Assembly: GCA_963995525.1 (NCBI GenBank)
Contig: OZ023208.1
Span: forward strand, 19,107,658-19,171,657
DNA: 64,000 nucleotides
Reading direction: 5' to 3'
DNA from: Escarpia spicata
Lineage: Eukaryota > Annelida > Polychaeta > Sabellida > Siboglinidae
Shown here: positions 10,131 to 20,377 of the stretch, in pieces
Layout of the letters: each line of letters starts with the position of its first letter
Numbering within the stretch: the first letter of the stretch is position 1
Translations under genes and position numbers: made by a program
The notes under the pieces: generated by a model
Seen by the model: the letters and a program-made list of their open reading frames with translations, nothing else
The model's database searches: none
Told to the model about the DNA's origin: nothing

Positions 10131-10596
10131 AGTAGAAGATTCACACAGCAGGTCAGCGGAGATCTGGTATACCTGGTTGCATTGGCGGCTGTTGACAACA
10201 ACTGTGTCCTAGAACAACGCACCACTGATGCCATTGTTGATACACACGCATGCTGAAGTGCATCTTGCGTCACTGCGTATCATCGGCGGTTGCACAAAAG
10301 TTGTTCGTGGTCTGGTGTTATCCAAGAATAGACAACAGCGTCCTGCTTGACAAGTTTGCAACCGGTTCTCAAGGCAAGTGTAGATGAATGTCGATTACAA
10401 ACCATAACAGTCCGGCAGCAGTAATCATTTTCAAGTAAAATGTAAACGTCCGAAGTAATATATGTACCTCTATACACGCACCTGAGAAATATGAAAAACG
10501 TTCCTTGAATTGAAATACGTCAAACTTGTAACAATAAAACAGCTGTGGTGGAATCTACTGCCAAGCACAACACCTGAACACCGTGTTATGCCAGAA
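10131..10596 (-). other. LINE-B region upstream of endonuclease, conserved between both copies
   Basis: Colinear with 57441-57960 of the plus-strand copy. Two short open frames are kept in both copies. One begins MYRGTYITSDVYILLENDY (10477-10280). The other begins MTQDALQHACVST and contains a basic RSSTRRKYRGGRKVAKQI stretch (10273-10010). I cannot tell whether they encode an ORF1 or the N-terminal extension of ORF2. Conservation may only reflect recent common origin. Confidence 0.5.
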
Positions 10597-10741
10597 TATG
10601 TAAAAATAAAATCGACACATACCTCAGAAGGGCGGGATACTTGTAGATAAAAAAAGTTTGAACTCCCGATAAGCCAAAAGGCTTCCTTGTCCACCTGCCA
10701 TCTAGAGTTAATTATCTGCGTGGCAATCTTGTTAAATAACC
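10597..10741 (+). mobile_element. LINE-A 3' fragment shared by both LINE-B copies
   Basis: AAAAATAAAATCGACACATA through AGAGTTAATTATCTGCGTGG to CTTGTTAAATAA matches the LINE-A 3' end (27738-27880). The same fragment sits at the matching place, in the matching orientation relative to LINE-B, at 57315-57450. It was therefore present before the two LINE-B copies separated. Confidence 0.85.
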
Positions 10742-10779
10742 CGAAGTTATGCGGACGCGGCGGTAAAAAACTGTCAATA

Positions 10780-11110
10780 ACAACACCCATCTTCTGACGT
10801 CACAGTTGTGTCAGTTAAGCAAGCGGAGAAACTGAAGAAAAGTTGAAGTGAAGATACAGCGACATGACACAGCAGCAAACACATTTTAACAGACCTCCCC
10901 CGCCCGTCTTCCCATTTCATCTGTTGAGACGAGATAGGAGGTAGCGCAAGAGACAACGAGAAGACGGTGAAATTGCGGCTGCACAGTGACGAAACATTTT
11001 CAACAGCATCCCCCCCCCCCATACTCCCCTTCACCCCCAGTCTTCCGATGTCACCAGTCGAGCAGAGGCAGTGGATAAGCTGAAGTTAGACGGTGCAGCA
11101 ACAACACAAT
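10780..11110 (-). repeat. Family-D modular repeat inside the LINE-B leader
   Basis: Three tandem modules of ~100-110 bp. Each contains, in reverse, a version of CTGTGACATCAGAAGATGGG followed by GTTGAAAATGTTTC. They are the inverted counterpart of 56930-57310. Poly-C and poly-G runs mark the module borders. Family-D copies also occur outside LINE-B (4.6, 16.9, 55.2 kb), so LINE-B appears to have acquired them. Confidence 0.75.
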
Positions 11111-11350
11111 TTCTGCGACTACAGCATTTGATTCGGCTCAGATCGAGAAACCCTCAACTGCACCCGAAGTTAAGCCATCAGACTCACAGAAATGTCTGAT
11201 TATATCCCCATGAAGTTCGCAAAGAACTCATTGAGGCTCACACAACACTTCCAATTATACACCTACCAACTCCACCTCCTTCACTGCAACATCAAGACGT
11301 CTCTGGATGCAGTTTTGTTCTTTGTGCGACAAATAGTGGCGCCACATCAC
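11111..11350 (-). other. LINE-B leader, part next to the nested RTE-like insertion
   Basis: Colinear in reverse with 56700-56930. Shared words include GCACCYGAAGTTAAGCC, AGACGTCTCTGGATG and CAAATAGTGGCGCCACATCA. No coding signal; the matching 5' end lies at 11793-11964. Confidence 0.7.
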
Positions 11351-11792
11351 TTGACTTACTTGACTTAGGGTTCTTGCCGGATATCCAGGCGTACAGGTCA
11401 TACCACATCCTCTATCATCGCCTTCCAGGTGAGGCGGTCAACGGCCAGCTGCTCGGCACTCTCAAGCATGAGGCCCAGGTCATCCAAATCGTGCTGAACA
11501 CAGTCGATCCATCGAAGGCGTGGACGCCCACGGCGCCGTTTCCAGCCGATGTGTTGTGGGTGGAATTGGTATAATAGAGCGGCAGGGTAGTTTGGTGCCA
11601 TACATTGCAGGTGGCCGAACCATCGAAGGCGTCGCTGGGTGATGAGTATTGATGCATGCTTCTGACCGTCACATTCCATGATCGTGTTATTGCTGATATT
11701 GACCCACTTTATGTTGGCGAGGCGTCGGAGGCTGTTCATGGCGAAAGCATCGATTTTCTTGGCAAGCATCGATTTTCTTGGCAGATCACGTC
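11351..11792 (-). mobile_element. Nested RTE-like LINE 3' fragment (C-terminal ORF2)
   Basis: The minus strand (11769-11398) encodes MLAKKIDAFAMNSLRRLANI, ITQRRLRWFGHLQCM and RGRPRLRWIDCVQHDLDDLG. This is the post-RT region typical of RTE/craniofacial-type endonuclease-reverse transcriptase proteins, after which the element ends in AAGTCAAGTAAGTCAAG. ATCAC is repeated at 11346-11350 and 11793-11797, and the uninterrupted site is seen at 56700-56720, so this is a clean insertion into LINE-B. A 19-bp stretch (AAGCATCGATTTTCTTGGC) is tandemly duplicated at its 5' end. Confidence 0.85.
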
Positions 11793-11999
11793 ATCACGGG
11801 GCTTGCTTAATCAAGACTAGAATAAAATGCTTGTAGTTAGAACAGATGACACCACTGCTACTAGCAGTCCACGGACAGCCGTCTCAGATCTGCTGAACTG
11901 GGATGAAACGTAAGAAAGTTCATTCCAGCACGACACAGACGCCTACAAACAATCATAGTTGTTGTTATAGATCTAGGCTCTCCATGCATAATCTTTGCG

Positions 12000-12105
12000 C
12001 ATCAACTTTGTCAAACACCCACACACAAACGCACAAACGCACATCCGCGCTCACACACGCATACACGCACACACACACGCACGCACGCACACACGCACAA
12101 GACCC
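12000..12105. repeat. (CA)n/(CACG)n microsatellite
   Basis: Imperfect ACAC/GCAC/ACGC repeats. Long Thr/His open frames here are artefacts of the repeat. Confidence 0.9.
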
Positions 12106-12159
12106 CTTCTATTCCCTGAATTAATGGCATACAGCCTCCCCGAAAACATTGACATTGTG

Positions 12160-12690
12160 ACCAGAGGAGGAACAATTATTATACAGAATTGATAAAGCGC
12201 TCTTTTTATACATAAAAGCCTGCTCAAAAGCGCTATATACAATCAATAGAATAATCATGGACAGTAAAAACAAAGCATAAAAAAAGATAGCATGAGAAAA
12301 AAAAAATTCAGAAGGTTGGATATAATAAGATGAATATATATATATACTTTTTTAAAATGTAATAAAAACTGACTAGAAATAGTTAAGCACAAAAATTGGC
12401 CAGGAACAAATGTGTTTTAGCAGCCTCTTTAGAGTGTTCAATGTTTTTGCTTCACGAATGTGAGCCAGTAGCGCATTCCACAACTTGGCTGCTGAACACT
12501 GACATTTTCAGTCTCCGCAAGTAACTGTTCTAGCCCTTGGAACTTCAAATGTCACTGAATCCATGGATCGCTGCGTTCTTCTTGATTTGTACACATTCAG
12601 CACGTCCGATATACATCATGGAACCTGTCCATGTAGGGATTTATATGTGTGCATCAGGATTTTAAATTGCACATGATAGTATTGCATAGT
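12160..12690 (-). mobile_element. Relic LINE or SINE 3' region
   Basis: AAAGCGCTCTTTTTATACA and AAAAGCGCTATATACAATC at the left edge resemble the GCGCT-rich 3' ends of L2-type elements. The stretch GTTTTAGCAGCCTCTTTAGA, then AGTAGCGCATTCCACAAC, resembles a widespread invertebrate repeat read in reverse. The family call is from general resemblance only; no protein is preserved. Confidence 0.4.
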
Positions 12691-12810
12691 ACGATAGTAT
12701 TAGGAGAAGGTCAAATATATTAAGTACGTCGGGCACTTGAGCCATCTTTGCAACTAAATATATCCAGATCAGGAAGACAATAACATGAAAACGAACTAAG
12801 AACACTTGTT

Positions 12811-13083
12811 TTGAAATCTAGGCCTATACTTTCATGCAAGATCAAGCAACAGCGGTTCATTGTAACGGTGGATTCTCTGCTGCTGCACGGATGCGAGTCT
12901 TGGACACTAACAAAGACACCCAGAACACAACTAGATGGGTGTTTTACAAGTATGTTGCAAGCCATATTCAACATTAACGGGGAAAACACGTGTCACTTGT
13001 ATAAAGATACAAACGGAATTACTCAGAAGATCCAAGAAATAAGGGTGAGATTTGCTGGACACTGTTGTAGACATAAATATTAA
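12811..13083 (+). pseudogene. LINE ORF2 C-terminal fragment (RTE-like)
   Basis: The open frame contains KQQRFIVTVDSLLLHGCESW, TLTKTPRTQLDGCFTSMLQA and KIQEIRVRFAGHCCRHKY. In intact relatives the equivalents are LLYGCETWTLTK, LDG.YTRMLRA and RRLRFAGHCWR, placed after the RT thumb. The fragment is 5'-truncated and isolated, and the start codon has no meaning. Confidence 0.8.
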
Positions 13084-13590
13084 ATAATGATTGCATCCAA
13101 GACCATCCCGTTGCAGCAAACACATGGAAGAACAACACAGGACAGCGTGGGGACATGAAGAAGACTAGAGTTTGGAAAGAGAGTTCGACCCGAGTGACCG
13201 ACATGAGTGAAGTGAGATAGTAGGCCCTTATACGTCGGTAGCACACTATTATAACAAACCAGACATTGCTCCCTGGTTCTCGTAATTGGTGTTGGCAAAT
13301 TGAAATTGTGATGTCACGTACGTCTTGAAGTGAGCCACCTTTGCACTGACTGTTTATTCGTGCCTGCTGGCCCCGCTGTAATATATACACTTGTGTATTG
13401 GACCGTGTGTCTGACAATATTGCCGCATTCAACAAATCAACAGCTGTAATTGAGTTACCGCCAGGAACAAACAGCTAGACGTGAATAACCGCATCGTTTT
13501 CACTGGAAATGGCACCGTTGGCCTAAGTGGTCATTAGTTGGTTAATTCTCAGTTCGCTGACATAAGCCGAACACACACAATGTGGCGTGA
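13084..13590. other. No gene recognised
   Basis: A minus-strand open frame (13435-13019) has no recognised motif and overlaps the LINE fragment. Nothing else is seen. Confidence 0.35.
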
Positions 13591-13591
13591 T

Positions 13592-13703
13592 TGTAACATA
13601 TCGTGACTCGACTATGTAACGAGAGTGTGGTAACTCTATACGTTTATTGACGGCTTGCCGCTAATCGCGTGCATGCGCAGTTAGAGCAAGCATGAACACT
13701 ACA
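13592..13703 (-). repeat. Candidate 3' LTR of Gypsy-1 with polypurine tract
   Basis: On the minus strand, a purine run (AAAGAAAGGGAGG, 13704-13716) is followed by TGTAGTGTTCATGC. About 112 bp later comes CGATATGTTACA, giving TGTA...TACA ends. An AATAAA signal (CAATAAACG) lies inside. An LTR this short is unusual but known in some Gypsy groups. No second LTR was found to confirm the borders. Confidence 0.4.
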
Positions 13704-14700
13704 CCTCCCTTTCTTTCAAAGACATGTTAACTGTACTGCTAAAACAAAATGTATGATCTTTCAATTCATAAATAGTTAATAAATGTGAACGTGTACTTAT
13801 GCAATTGTACAATTTACCAAGTAAGTTCGTATTTATAAAGGTCCACGTCTGCTTCCATTTTCTGTCAATTATTCACACTTCTAATTAAAGCTCAAATTAC
13901 TGAAATTATTAAACAATTAATGTCTTTGGTATTATGTGCTTCCTCGAAACTAAGATGTAAAGTTCAACTTCTTCTCGCGAACAACTCTTCGTGCGCGAAC
14001 TACTACTAAAACACATATAAAGTTAAATATACTGTAGGGTAGACTATCTGCCGTCTCGAACTAAACAACTACGGGTCACTCAGGGATTATTCTATCCTGG
14101 TGGGACTGGAACGTCTCAGTCACGACGTTTGCCCTTCGGTTAACCTGGCCAAAGTTCACAAGTCCATGCGTCTTGTTGACTTGCTCACACAACGACTACG
14201 GGTCACAATTCCGGTGGGGGGCGACGGGTAAGTAACGGGCGCACTGCGAACGCTAGACGCGGCTTGTGATTCTTCAGGGCTGCTGCTGTTTGAGTAACTC
14301 CCAGATTAGCATTTGTTGGTCAGGCTCGCTCACGGCATATTTCTGGCCTGACTCTGGGGTATACCCGTTCCGCTCCGAACGTTGACAATGGCAGGTGTCT
14401 TCTGTTGCGTCTGTGCTTTTTCCCGTTCCATTCAACGACATGCGATCGAGGAGCTTGATGTTGGCTTACAACTTTGGCGTGTAGCTATTTCTTGGAGCTC
14501 GGAAATGGAGCCAACCTCATTGGATTTCCTGGCAGATGTACAGGGAGATCCCTGTCGAACTTCCGGTCGTGATAGTAACGCTGGTTCTCTTTGTCCCGGT
14601 TCAGGCTGTGTACGTCTTACTTTTGTCACGTCGTAGGCAGTTAGCTTTAGAAGCTCTCTGGCGATCGGCAATTTGTTTCTAGCCTGCGACTCATGCACAG

Positions 14701-15381
14701 CTAGGCTGGTGACACATTGCAGCTTTCTAGCGGCGTAATGCGGTAATCTAGCAAGGCCAAGTGTTTAACTGTACACTTTCGCCAAAGTCGTTTCACAATC
14801 TGTACCACTCTTTCTGCCTCATCGTTCGACTGTGAGAAGGCAGGCGATGACGTGCAATGTTCGATCTGGCAGTCTTTGCAGAATAGCGCATATTCGCGAG
14901 ACGAGAACTGAGTCGCATTGTCACATCTCAATTTTTCTGCAATACCGTGTCGACTCATTTGTGACTTGAGGGCATCAAGCGTTGTTGCGCTGCTCAAATT
15001 CTCGAGTTTGTCGACATCCATGTACTTAGAATAGTAATCCACAGTGACCAACTAGTTATTTCGTTCCCACTCGAAAATGTCCGCAGCTACCTCAATCCAA
15101 GGCAGATCGGGTGTTTTCGTTAGCCTGAGCGTTTCGGTTCTTTGCCTATTCTAGTTCGTATTACACGCAGCGCAATCACTCACGAGATTTTCGATTTGTT
15201 GCGTCATCCCTGGCCTGTATAGTGCTTCCCGTGCTCGCTGCTTGCATTCCGTTATGCCCATGCGCGACTCATGTATTTGTGCAAGCATGTTTGGCCTCAT
15301 GCATGGCGGCACCACGATTATCATACCTTTGTACACTACACCGTCAGATACGGAGAGTTCGTCACATATTGTCCAGTACAT
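14701..15381 (-). pseudogene. Gypsy-1 integrase
   Basis: 15381-15151 encodes the H2C2 finger: HESRMGITECKQRAREALY, PGMTQQIENLVSDCAAC. 15051-14701 encodes the core: VTVDYYSKYMDVDKL (first catalytic Asp), LRCDNATQFSSREY (second Asp) and SPAFSQSNDEAERVVQIVKR (catalytic Glu). The three acidic residues are visible. A stop separates finger and core near 15055, and the frame breaks after SCNVSPA. Confidence 0.85.
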
Positions 15382-15560
15382 TCTGATTGTGTGCGGTGTT
15401 TCCTGCTATGTATCTGGCCAGCCCTTGAGGATCATAGCGTGTAGCTCGTTCAGGTAATTGGTTGTGTAGGAGGACTCCTCCTAGTCCGTTGCTACTCGCA
15501 TCACACTGTATTGTGACATCTTTTGTCACATCGTAATACGCCAACACCGGCGCACTGCAA
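15362..15560 (-). pseudogene. Gypsy-1 RNase H-like segment
   Basis: LAYYDVTKDVTIQCDASSNG then LGGVLLHNQLPERATRYDP is the start of the Gypsy RNase H (VTLSCDAS..GLGAVL.Q) that normally follows RT. Only the first ~60 residues remain before the frame runs into the integrase-side linker. Confidence 0.75.
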
Positions 15561-15639
15561 CAAAGTTACTTCAGCTCTTCGAAGCTTCCCTGTTGTGGTT
15601 TGCCTCAGTAAAAATCGACGTCTCGTTTCATCACATCCC

Positions 15640-16270
15640 GAAGTGGAGCGTCCACTGTACTCATGTTTGGGATTAATTTCGACAACAAAGCTCTTATAAC
15701 AATGGTTTCTGGTATATATGTACGATGTAGTACTGTACCTTAACGCAATTGTTGTGTACCGAGTTGGGAGTGTGACACAACCTTCTACCTTAATTGGGTG
15801 ACGAGTGTACCATTTGAACTTGCGAGCGGTCTTTATGATTGGGTGATTGCAGTGCATATCTCTGTACACGTTGTACGGCATCAGAGATTTCGTAGCGCCG
15901 GTGACTATCTGCATTTGGATGTGTGTTCCGTTTACACCTGTGCTTTCCCACCAGTCGCCGTCCGTATCGGTGATGGTATTGATCAGATGTGCGTCGCCGT
16001 CATCATCTGATTGCTCAAAGCCACACATGTCCTCAACTATGTGGGCGCTCGCCTTGTTGCGGCACATCGACGCAAAATGTCCCGTCTTATGACAGTAGTG
16101 GTACTTGCTGTCCTTAGCGGGGCAACGTTCGTGCGATATGTTGTACCCGCATTTCTGACATTTCCGTTGAGCCTGGTATCGCGCTTTCTGTTTAGCATGG
16201 TCTTTGCAGAATCTGGACTGTGATCACTTCCTCGAACGTCCAGGTATCCTCGGTTTCCCCCGACCTTCAA
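15640..16270 (-). pseudogene. Gypsy-1 zinc knuckle and aspartic protease region
   Basis: One frame of 16180-16040 gives CQKCGYNISHERC (C-x2-C-x4-H-x4-C) and a second, damaged knuckle YCHKTGHFASMC. The protease follows with MQIVTGATKSLMPYNVY, where the catalytic DTGA reads VTGA. The frame continues for ~100 residues and then passes abruptly into sequence that normally sits after RT (EELK-type linker). The RT core has therefore been deleted. Confidence 0.75.
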
Positions 16271-16484
16271 TGTTCACGGCATGAATTGTGGGGTCTTCAT
16301 CGACGTTTATTGCGCGCATAATTTCCTGGGACGTCTCGTAGGTCTGGCCAATATTCATGGCCATGTTTAGAGTCAGTTTGTATCCTTTCTCTAGACATTT
16401 CACGAAGACCGCGGCTTGCGATGATCTCAGAATAATTGCATCTCTGAGCATGCGGTCGTCTTCAGCATAGCCACAGTCTTTCAC
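16224..16484 (-). pseudogene. Gypsy-1 Gag-like region
   Basis: DRMLRDAIILRSSQAAVFVK then CLEKGYKLTLNMAMNIGQTY fits the Gypsy Gag pattern (LRD.IV.G......KLL....LTL..A...). It precedes the zinc knuckle. The upstream part (16490-16740) appears in a shifted frame (KFDNFVTDLRILVKDCG). Confidence 0.65.
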
Positions 16485-16874
16485 CAGAATTCGGAGATCC
16501 GTGACAAAGTTGTCAAACTTTTCACCTGGATCTTGTTAACGTCGGTTGAAAGTGACAGTTGCGCGGATTTGGTTTGTCATCGGTGCGACATACTACCAAC
16601 ATTCCTTGTCTACATTAGCCGCTTGCCAATTCATGCAGGAGTTTTCACCGGCGTTTGCTGTGTCGACAGCTATCGTTCTCCGGTAACCAAACACTCACTG
16701 CGTGTCGTTGACGTGCACCGTCGTGGAGTCAGTGGTAATTCTAGTCGCTGCTTCTTCCGCGCCTATGATAATATACGCCATAATATGGCAGGCCGATAAT
16801 GTGCATTGTGCAGGATGTTAGCAGGTGATTCAGGTTTAGTGTATCGTAATTAATTAATACAGTAATAATATGCA

Positions 16875-17230
16875 CTGGCGCGGGAACGAAATTAATATTG
16901 GAGGAGCGGAGCTTCAGCACCACTCCGCTCCGCTGTCGGATCATTACATCGGAAGACGGGGAGGGAGTGCTGTTGGAATGTTTTCGCCGCCGCACTGCCG
17001 TAATTTAAGCTTCTCCGCTGTCTCAGCTCTCGACTGATGACATCAGAAGAAGGGGGGTTAGATTGAATGTTGAATATTTTATATGACGACGTTCAACATT
17101 ATCGAAGCTCACCACAAACCTCCAATTGCATCCCTTGAATCTCGCCAAAACCCACATTTAGGCTCATATTGACTCGGGGTGGTACATTCCAGGTGGGGCA
17201 GCTTCTCCTTCCCCCTGTTTCCGCGCCTAC
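16875..17230 (+). repeat. Family-D repeat, copy with terminal inverted repeats
   Basis: It begins GGCGCGGGAACG and ends GTTTCCGCGCC, an 11-bp inverted repeat with one mismatch. Inside are two modules (CTGTCGGATCATTACATCGG; TGATGACATCAGAAGAAGG) and the tail GAAGCTCACCACAAACCTCC followed by an AATTGCATCCC-type run. GATAATATA follows the right end here and also follows a second TTCCGCGCCTATGATAATATA at 16754. This suggests tandem or nested insertion into a like target. Confidence 0.65.
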
Positions 17231-17246
17231 GATAATATATACTTAG

Positions 17247-17343
17247 TACCGCGTATATGGCCCTATCGGTCTGCCATACACGTACCACATCAACGACGCC
17301 ACACGGCGTATTATGGCTGGCCAATAGGGTCATAAACGCGGTA
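17247..17343. mobile_element. Small foldback element (~97 bp)
   Basis: TACCGCGTATATGGCCCTAT at 17247 and ATAGGGTCATAAACGCGGTA at 17324-17343 are inverted repeats matching at 18 of 20 positions. About 57 bp lie between them. This is consistent with a MITE or its relic. No clear target-site duplication is seen. Confidence 0.55.
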
Positions 17344-17640
17344 ATAAGTTGTCCGCTATGCTAACAGGGGTTCGCTATGGTTCCTTGGTACAATACGCAC
17401 ACCTCTATTTGTAATGTATTATGGTATTACATTAGTTTACATATATAGGGTAATTACATATTACTGATTCCAAGACTATTAAGCGGGATGGGTATGAGGA
17501 TAAGCTCTCACTACCTATTAAGTGCCTCAACGGTGTGCGTCTCGTAAAGCCTCTAACAGCCCAATCCAGCTCCTGGCCTTCACATGACGGAATTGTTCTT
17601 TACTGACAGAAGAAGGGGCAGAGGCGGATATCTGGCGCCT
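17344..17640. other. No gene recognised
   Basis: AT-rich sequence without repeat or coding signal seen. Confidence 0.4.
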
Positions 17641-18339
17641 TAAAAGTTAAAATCAGACGCTTCGGGCAGATGGGACTCGTTAACCTTGACAGGTCGCATG
17701 TCTAGGAGAAGGTAAACTCTTGTTCCAAACCTTCGCGGCTTTGCGGCTATACCTTCACATGCATGGGAAAGGCTAAGTTAGAAAATCCTGACAACAAATC
17801 CGGAGTGGGAGACACGAAGGCAATCCGATGATGTGTTCAACTTCCTTTTGGTAGCTCCTGCGACGGCACTGGTGCCAAACTGTATCAGCTCTGGCTGTTC
17901 CTTTGGATACACCAGTGACGTGGAGAGGGGGGCTTGCTGCATGGGCAAAAACTGGCCCTCCATATCAACTTGCCCAGACTTGTCCTTGGAGAGGACACTC
18001 CAGCTTCACCTCACGGTGTAGATAAAACACGGGAAGCAGCAGTTTACCGGTTATAAGCCTCCTGCTCGATTGGCGTGGAGTGTGGCGCCAGGGGTTGCTT
18101 CCGACGGTGGGAGAGATCTACAGATCTCACTGGATAGCTACCGTCCGCCTCAAGCTGGGCAGCTCCAAGCCAGCAAGGTGTTGTCTCGCCACAGTTCACC
18201 TGCCTCACTGGTTGCGCGGGGCTTAGGGTTTTGTAGCCTGAAGAGTGGACTGAAATCCCTGCACCAAGCAACACAAGACAGAGTACAAAACAGACAATGA
18301 AAAGGAAAACGGACCGGAACCGGAAAAGGAAATCGTCTA

Positions 18340-18872
18340 TGAAGTTGGGATGCTGGAACATTCGTACTATGACGACAGGCATCTCACAGGACCTCCATGA
18401 CATCAGTGACGCCCGAAAGACTGCAGTCATTAACAACGAGCTCAAAAGGTTTGATGTCGACATCGCCACACTCCAAGTAACACGCCTGGCCGAATCAGGG
18501 TCTTTGAGGAAAAGGGACCACACGTTCTATTGGCAAGGCAATTGACTCGACGATACAAGAGAGCAGGGCGTAGGCTTTGCAGTCAAGAACAAACTGATAG
18601 GGATGATAGAGCCTGACGGAAACGGATCTGAAATACTCGTCTCGCTCCGTCTTCAAACGTCTGACGGCCCTGTCAACATAATCAATGTGTATGCGGCAAC
18701 CATGTACTCAACATCAGAAGCCAAAGATGAGTTTTATGGAAACCTGGATTTCATCATCAGCCACATACCGCCACAGAAACACCTGCTGCTGTTGGGTGAC
18801 TTCAACGCAAGGGTGGGAGCCGATCATGTCGCCTGGCCAGTCAGTTGGGACATCACGGAGTCGGCAAGATAA
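18340..18872 (+). pseudogene. LINE-E endonuclease domain
   Basis: MKLGCWNIRTMTTGISQDL starts the exonuclease-endonuclease-phosphatase fold. The expected ETR reads VTR (IATLQVTRLAESG), so the catalytic Glu is lost. After a stop at 18544, GVGFAVKNKLIGMIEP, DGPVNIINVYAATMYS and LLLLGDFNARVGADH (GDFN motif intact) follow in another frame. The region after 18850 is deleted or shifted, joining the C-terminal TSWRHPRSKHWHQ segment directly to the linker. Confidence 0.85.
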
Positions 18873-19400
18873 ATTAGTGTGGACAGCAACTTCTTTAGTT
18901 GTGCTCCAATTCGACCTCTGCATCACCAACTCCTTCTTTCAGACGAAGCCCCGACACAATACATCTTGGAGACACCCCCGATCAAAGCACTGGCATCAGC
19001 AGTCTTTGAAAAGAAGAAGTCACGGAAGACAAATGATTGGTTCGAGGTTAACTGCAGTGTCATGACTTCAGTTATCGAGGCCAAGCGCGCAGACCTTGAA
19101 TAACACAAGCGCTCACCCAGCCAAGCAACCCTCCAGGTACTCCGAACAGCCAGAAGCAAAGTCCAGCAGACTGCTAGGCGTTGTGCGAACGAATACTGGC
19201 ACCATATATGCAAGGACATACAAGGGTCAGCTAATACAGGCAACACTGGGGCCACGTATAGCGGCATCAAGAAAGCCGTATGCCATACTCAGTGAAAGAC
19301 AACTCCCCTAAGGTCCTCCACAGGCAAGCAGATCCATGACAGGAAAAATCTAATGGAGAGGTGGGTAGGGTACTGAGAGAATGCTGTCACCAGCTCAGCC

Positions 19401-20374
19401 ATGGGTGGCATAGAATATCTACCCATTTTAATGGAGCTGGACGAGGAACTAACCATCGACGAACTCAGCAAGGCTATTGACAACCTCTCCAGTAGAAAAG
19501 CACCTAGAGGCGATGGAATTCCACCCGAAATCATCAAGTGCGGCAAGAGAACCCTACTCAAACCCCTACACGTACTTCTTTGTTAGTGCTGGAGTGAAGG
19601 GGCCATGCCGCAAGACATGAGGGACGCCAACATCGTCACGCTATACAAAAAACAAAGGAGACATGAGTGATTGTAACAATTACAGAGGCATCTCACTCCT
19701 GGGGTTAGTTGGCAAGTTGTTTGAGCGTGTCTTCCTGAACAGACTACACATACTCGCTGACAGATTCTACCCAGAATTTTCAGTGTGGCTTCAGAGCAAA
19801 TAGATCAACTAGTGACATGATCTTTTCGCTTCGACAGTTACATGTGAAGTGCAGGGAACAGAAGAAGCCGCTGCACATTGCCTTCATCGAACTTACCAAA
19901 GCCTTCGACCTTGTGAGCAGGGATGATCTGTTCAAGATCCTACCGAAGACAGGATGCCCCCCAAAACTCTGCAGCATAATCAATTCATTCAACGATGATA
20001 TGAGAAGTACAATCCTGTATGACGGTTCTACTTCTGAGACTTTTAAGGTTACCAGTGGCGTCAAACAGGGATGCGTCCTCGTCCCAACCGTCTTTGCGAT
20101 ATTCTTTGCCCTTATGTTGAAGCACGCCTTTGGATCTTCGACTGAGGGAGTGTACATGCACACGAAATCTGACGGAAAACTATTCAACTTGGCTCGCCTA
20201 AAGGCGAAGACCAAGATGCGCCTGGCCCTCGTCAGAGACTTTCCGTTTGCGGACAATGCAGTAGTCATCACGCATACTGAGGACGAGCTACAAAACCTCA
20301 TAAACCGCTTTGCAAACGCATGCATGGATTTCGGACTGACAGTCAGCTTGAGAAAGACTAACATCATGAGGTAG
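19401..20374 (+). pseudogene. LINE-E reverse transcriptase
   Basis: Fingers: LSKAIDNLSSRKAPRGDGIP and RDANIVTLYKKQR with a frameshift near 19650. Palm: LHIAFIELTKAFDLVSRDDL (motif A; the usual DLTKAFD reads ELTKAFD), SGVKQGCVLVPTVFAIFF (motif B') and FPFADNAVVITHTEDEL (motif C). Motif C reads FADN instead of FADD, removing one of the two catalytic Asp residues. The domain spans ~320 residues, normal for the family, with stops at about 19585 and 20373. Confidence 0.88.
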
Positions 20375-20377
20375 GAT

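Larger units (their letters stand above)
6706..11964 (-). mobile_element. LINE-B: L2/CR1-like non-LTR retrotransposon, nearly complete, with nested insertions
   Basis: Read on the minus strand, the element starts near 11964 with a long non-coding leader. An APE-type endonuclease region follows (~10130-9160), then reverse transcriptase (9158-7418) and the conserved L2/CR1-type C-terminal region (7260-6886). It ends in a 3' UTR with GCGCTTTATAAATATT and a (ATT)n tail. A second copy (56536-59335, plus strand) defines the same 5' boundary at ACAACTATGATTGTTTG. Nested inside are a LINE-A 3' fragment (8330-8846), another LINE-A fragment (10597-10741), family-D modules (10780-11110) and an RTE-like fragment (11351-11792). 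Frameshifts are frequent, so it is inactive. Removing the two private insertions leaves about 4.3 kb. Confidence 0.85.
13592..16740 (-). mobile_element. Decayed Ty3/Gypsy LTR retrotransposon (Gypsy-1), RT domain deleted
   Basis: Minus-strand order: Gag-like helical region (16484-16224), CCHC zinc knuckle (~16160-16040), protease (~15990-15800), RNase H start (~15550-15440), integrase zinc finger and core (15381-14701), a non-coding or decayed tail, then a polypurine tract and a possible 3' LTR (13703-13592). The reverse-transcriptase catalytic region between protease and RNase H is missing. No 5' LTR was found; sequence changes to other repeats at about 16740. Stops and frameshifts throughout make it inactive. 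Confidence 0.8.

Noticed and set aside
13019..13435. 138-residue minus-strand frame
   Set aside because: Partly antisense to a recognisable LINE fragment and without motif.
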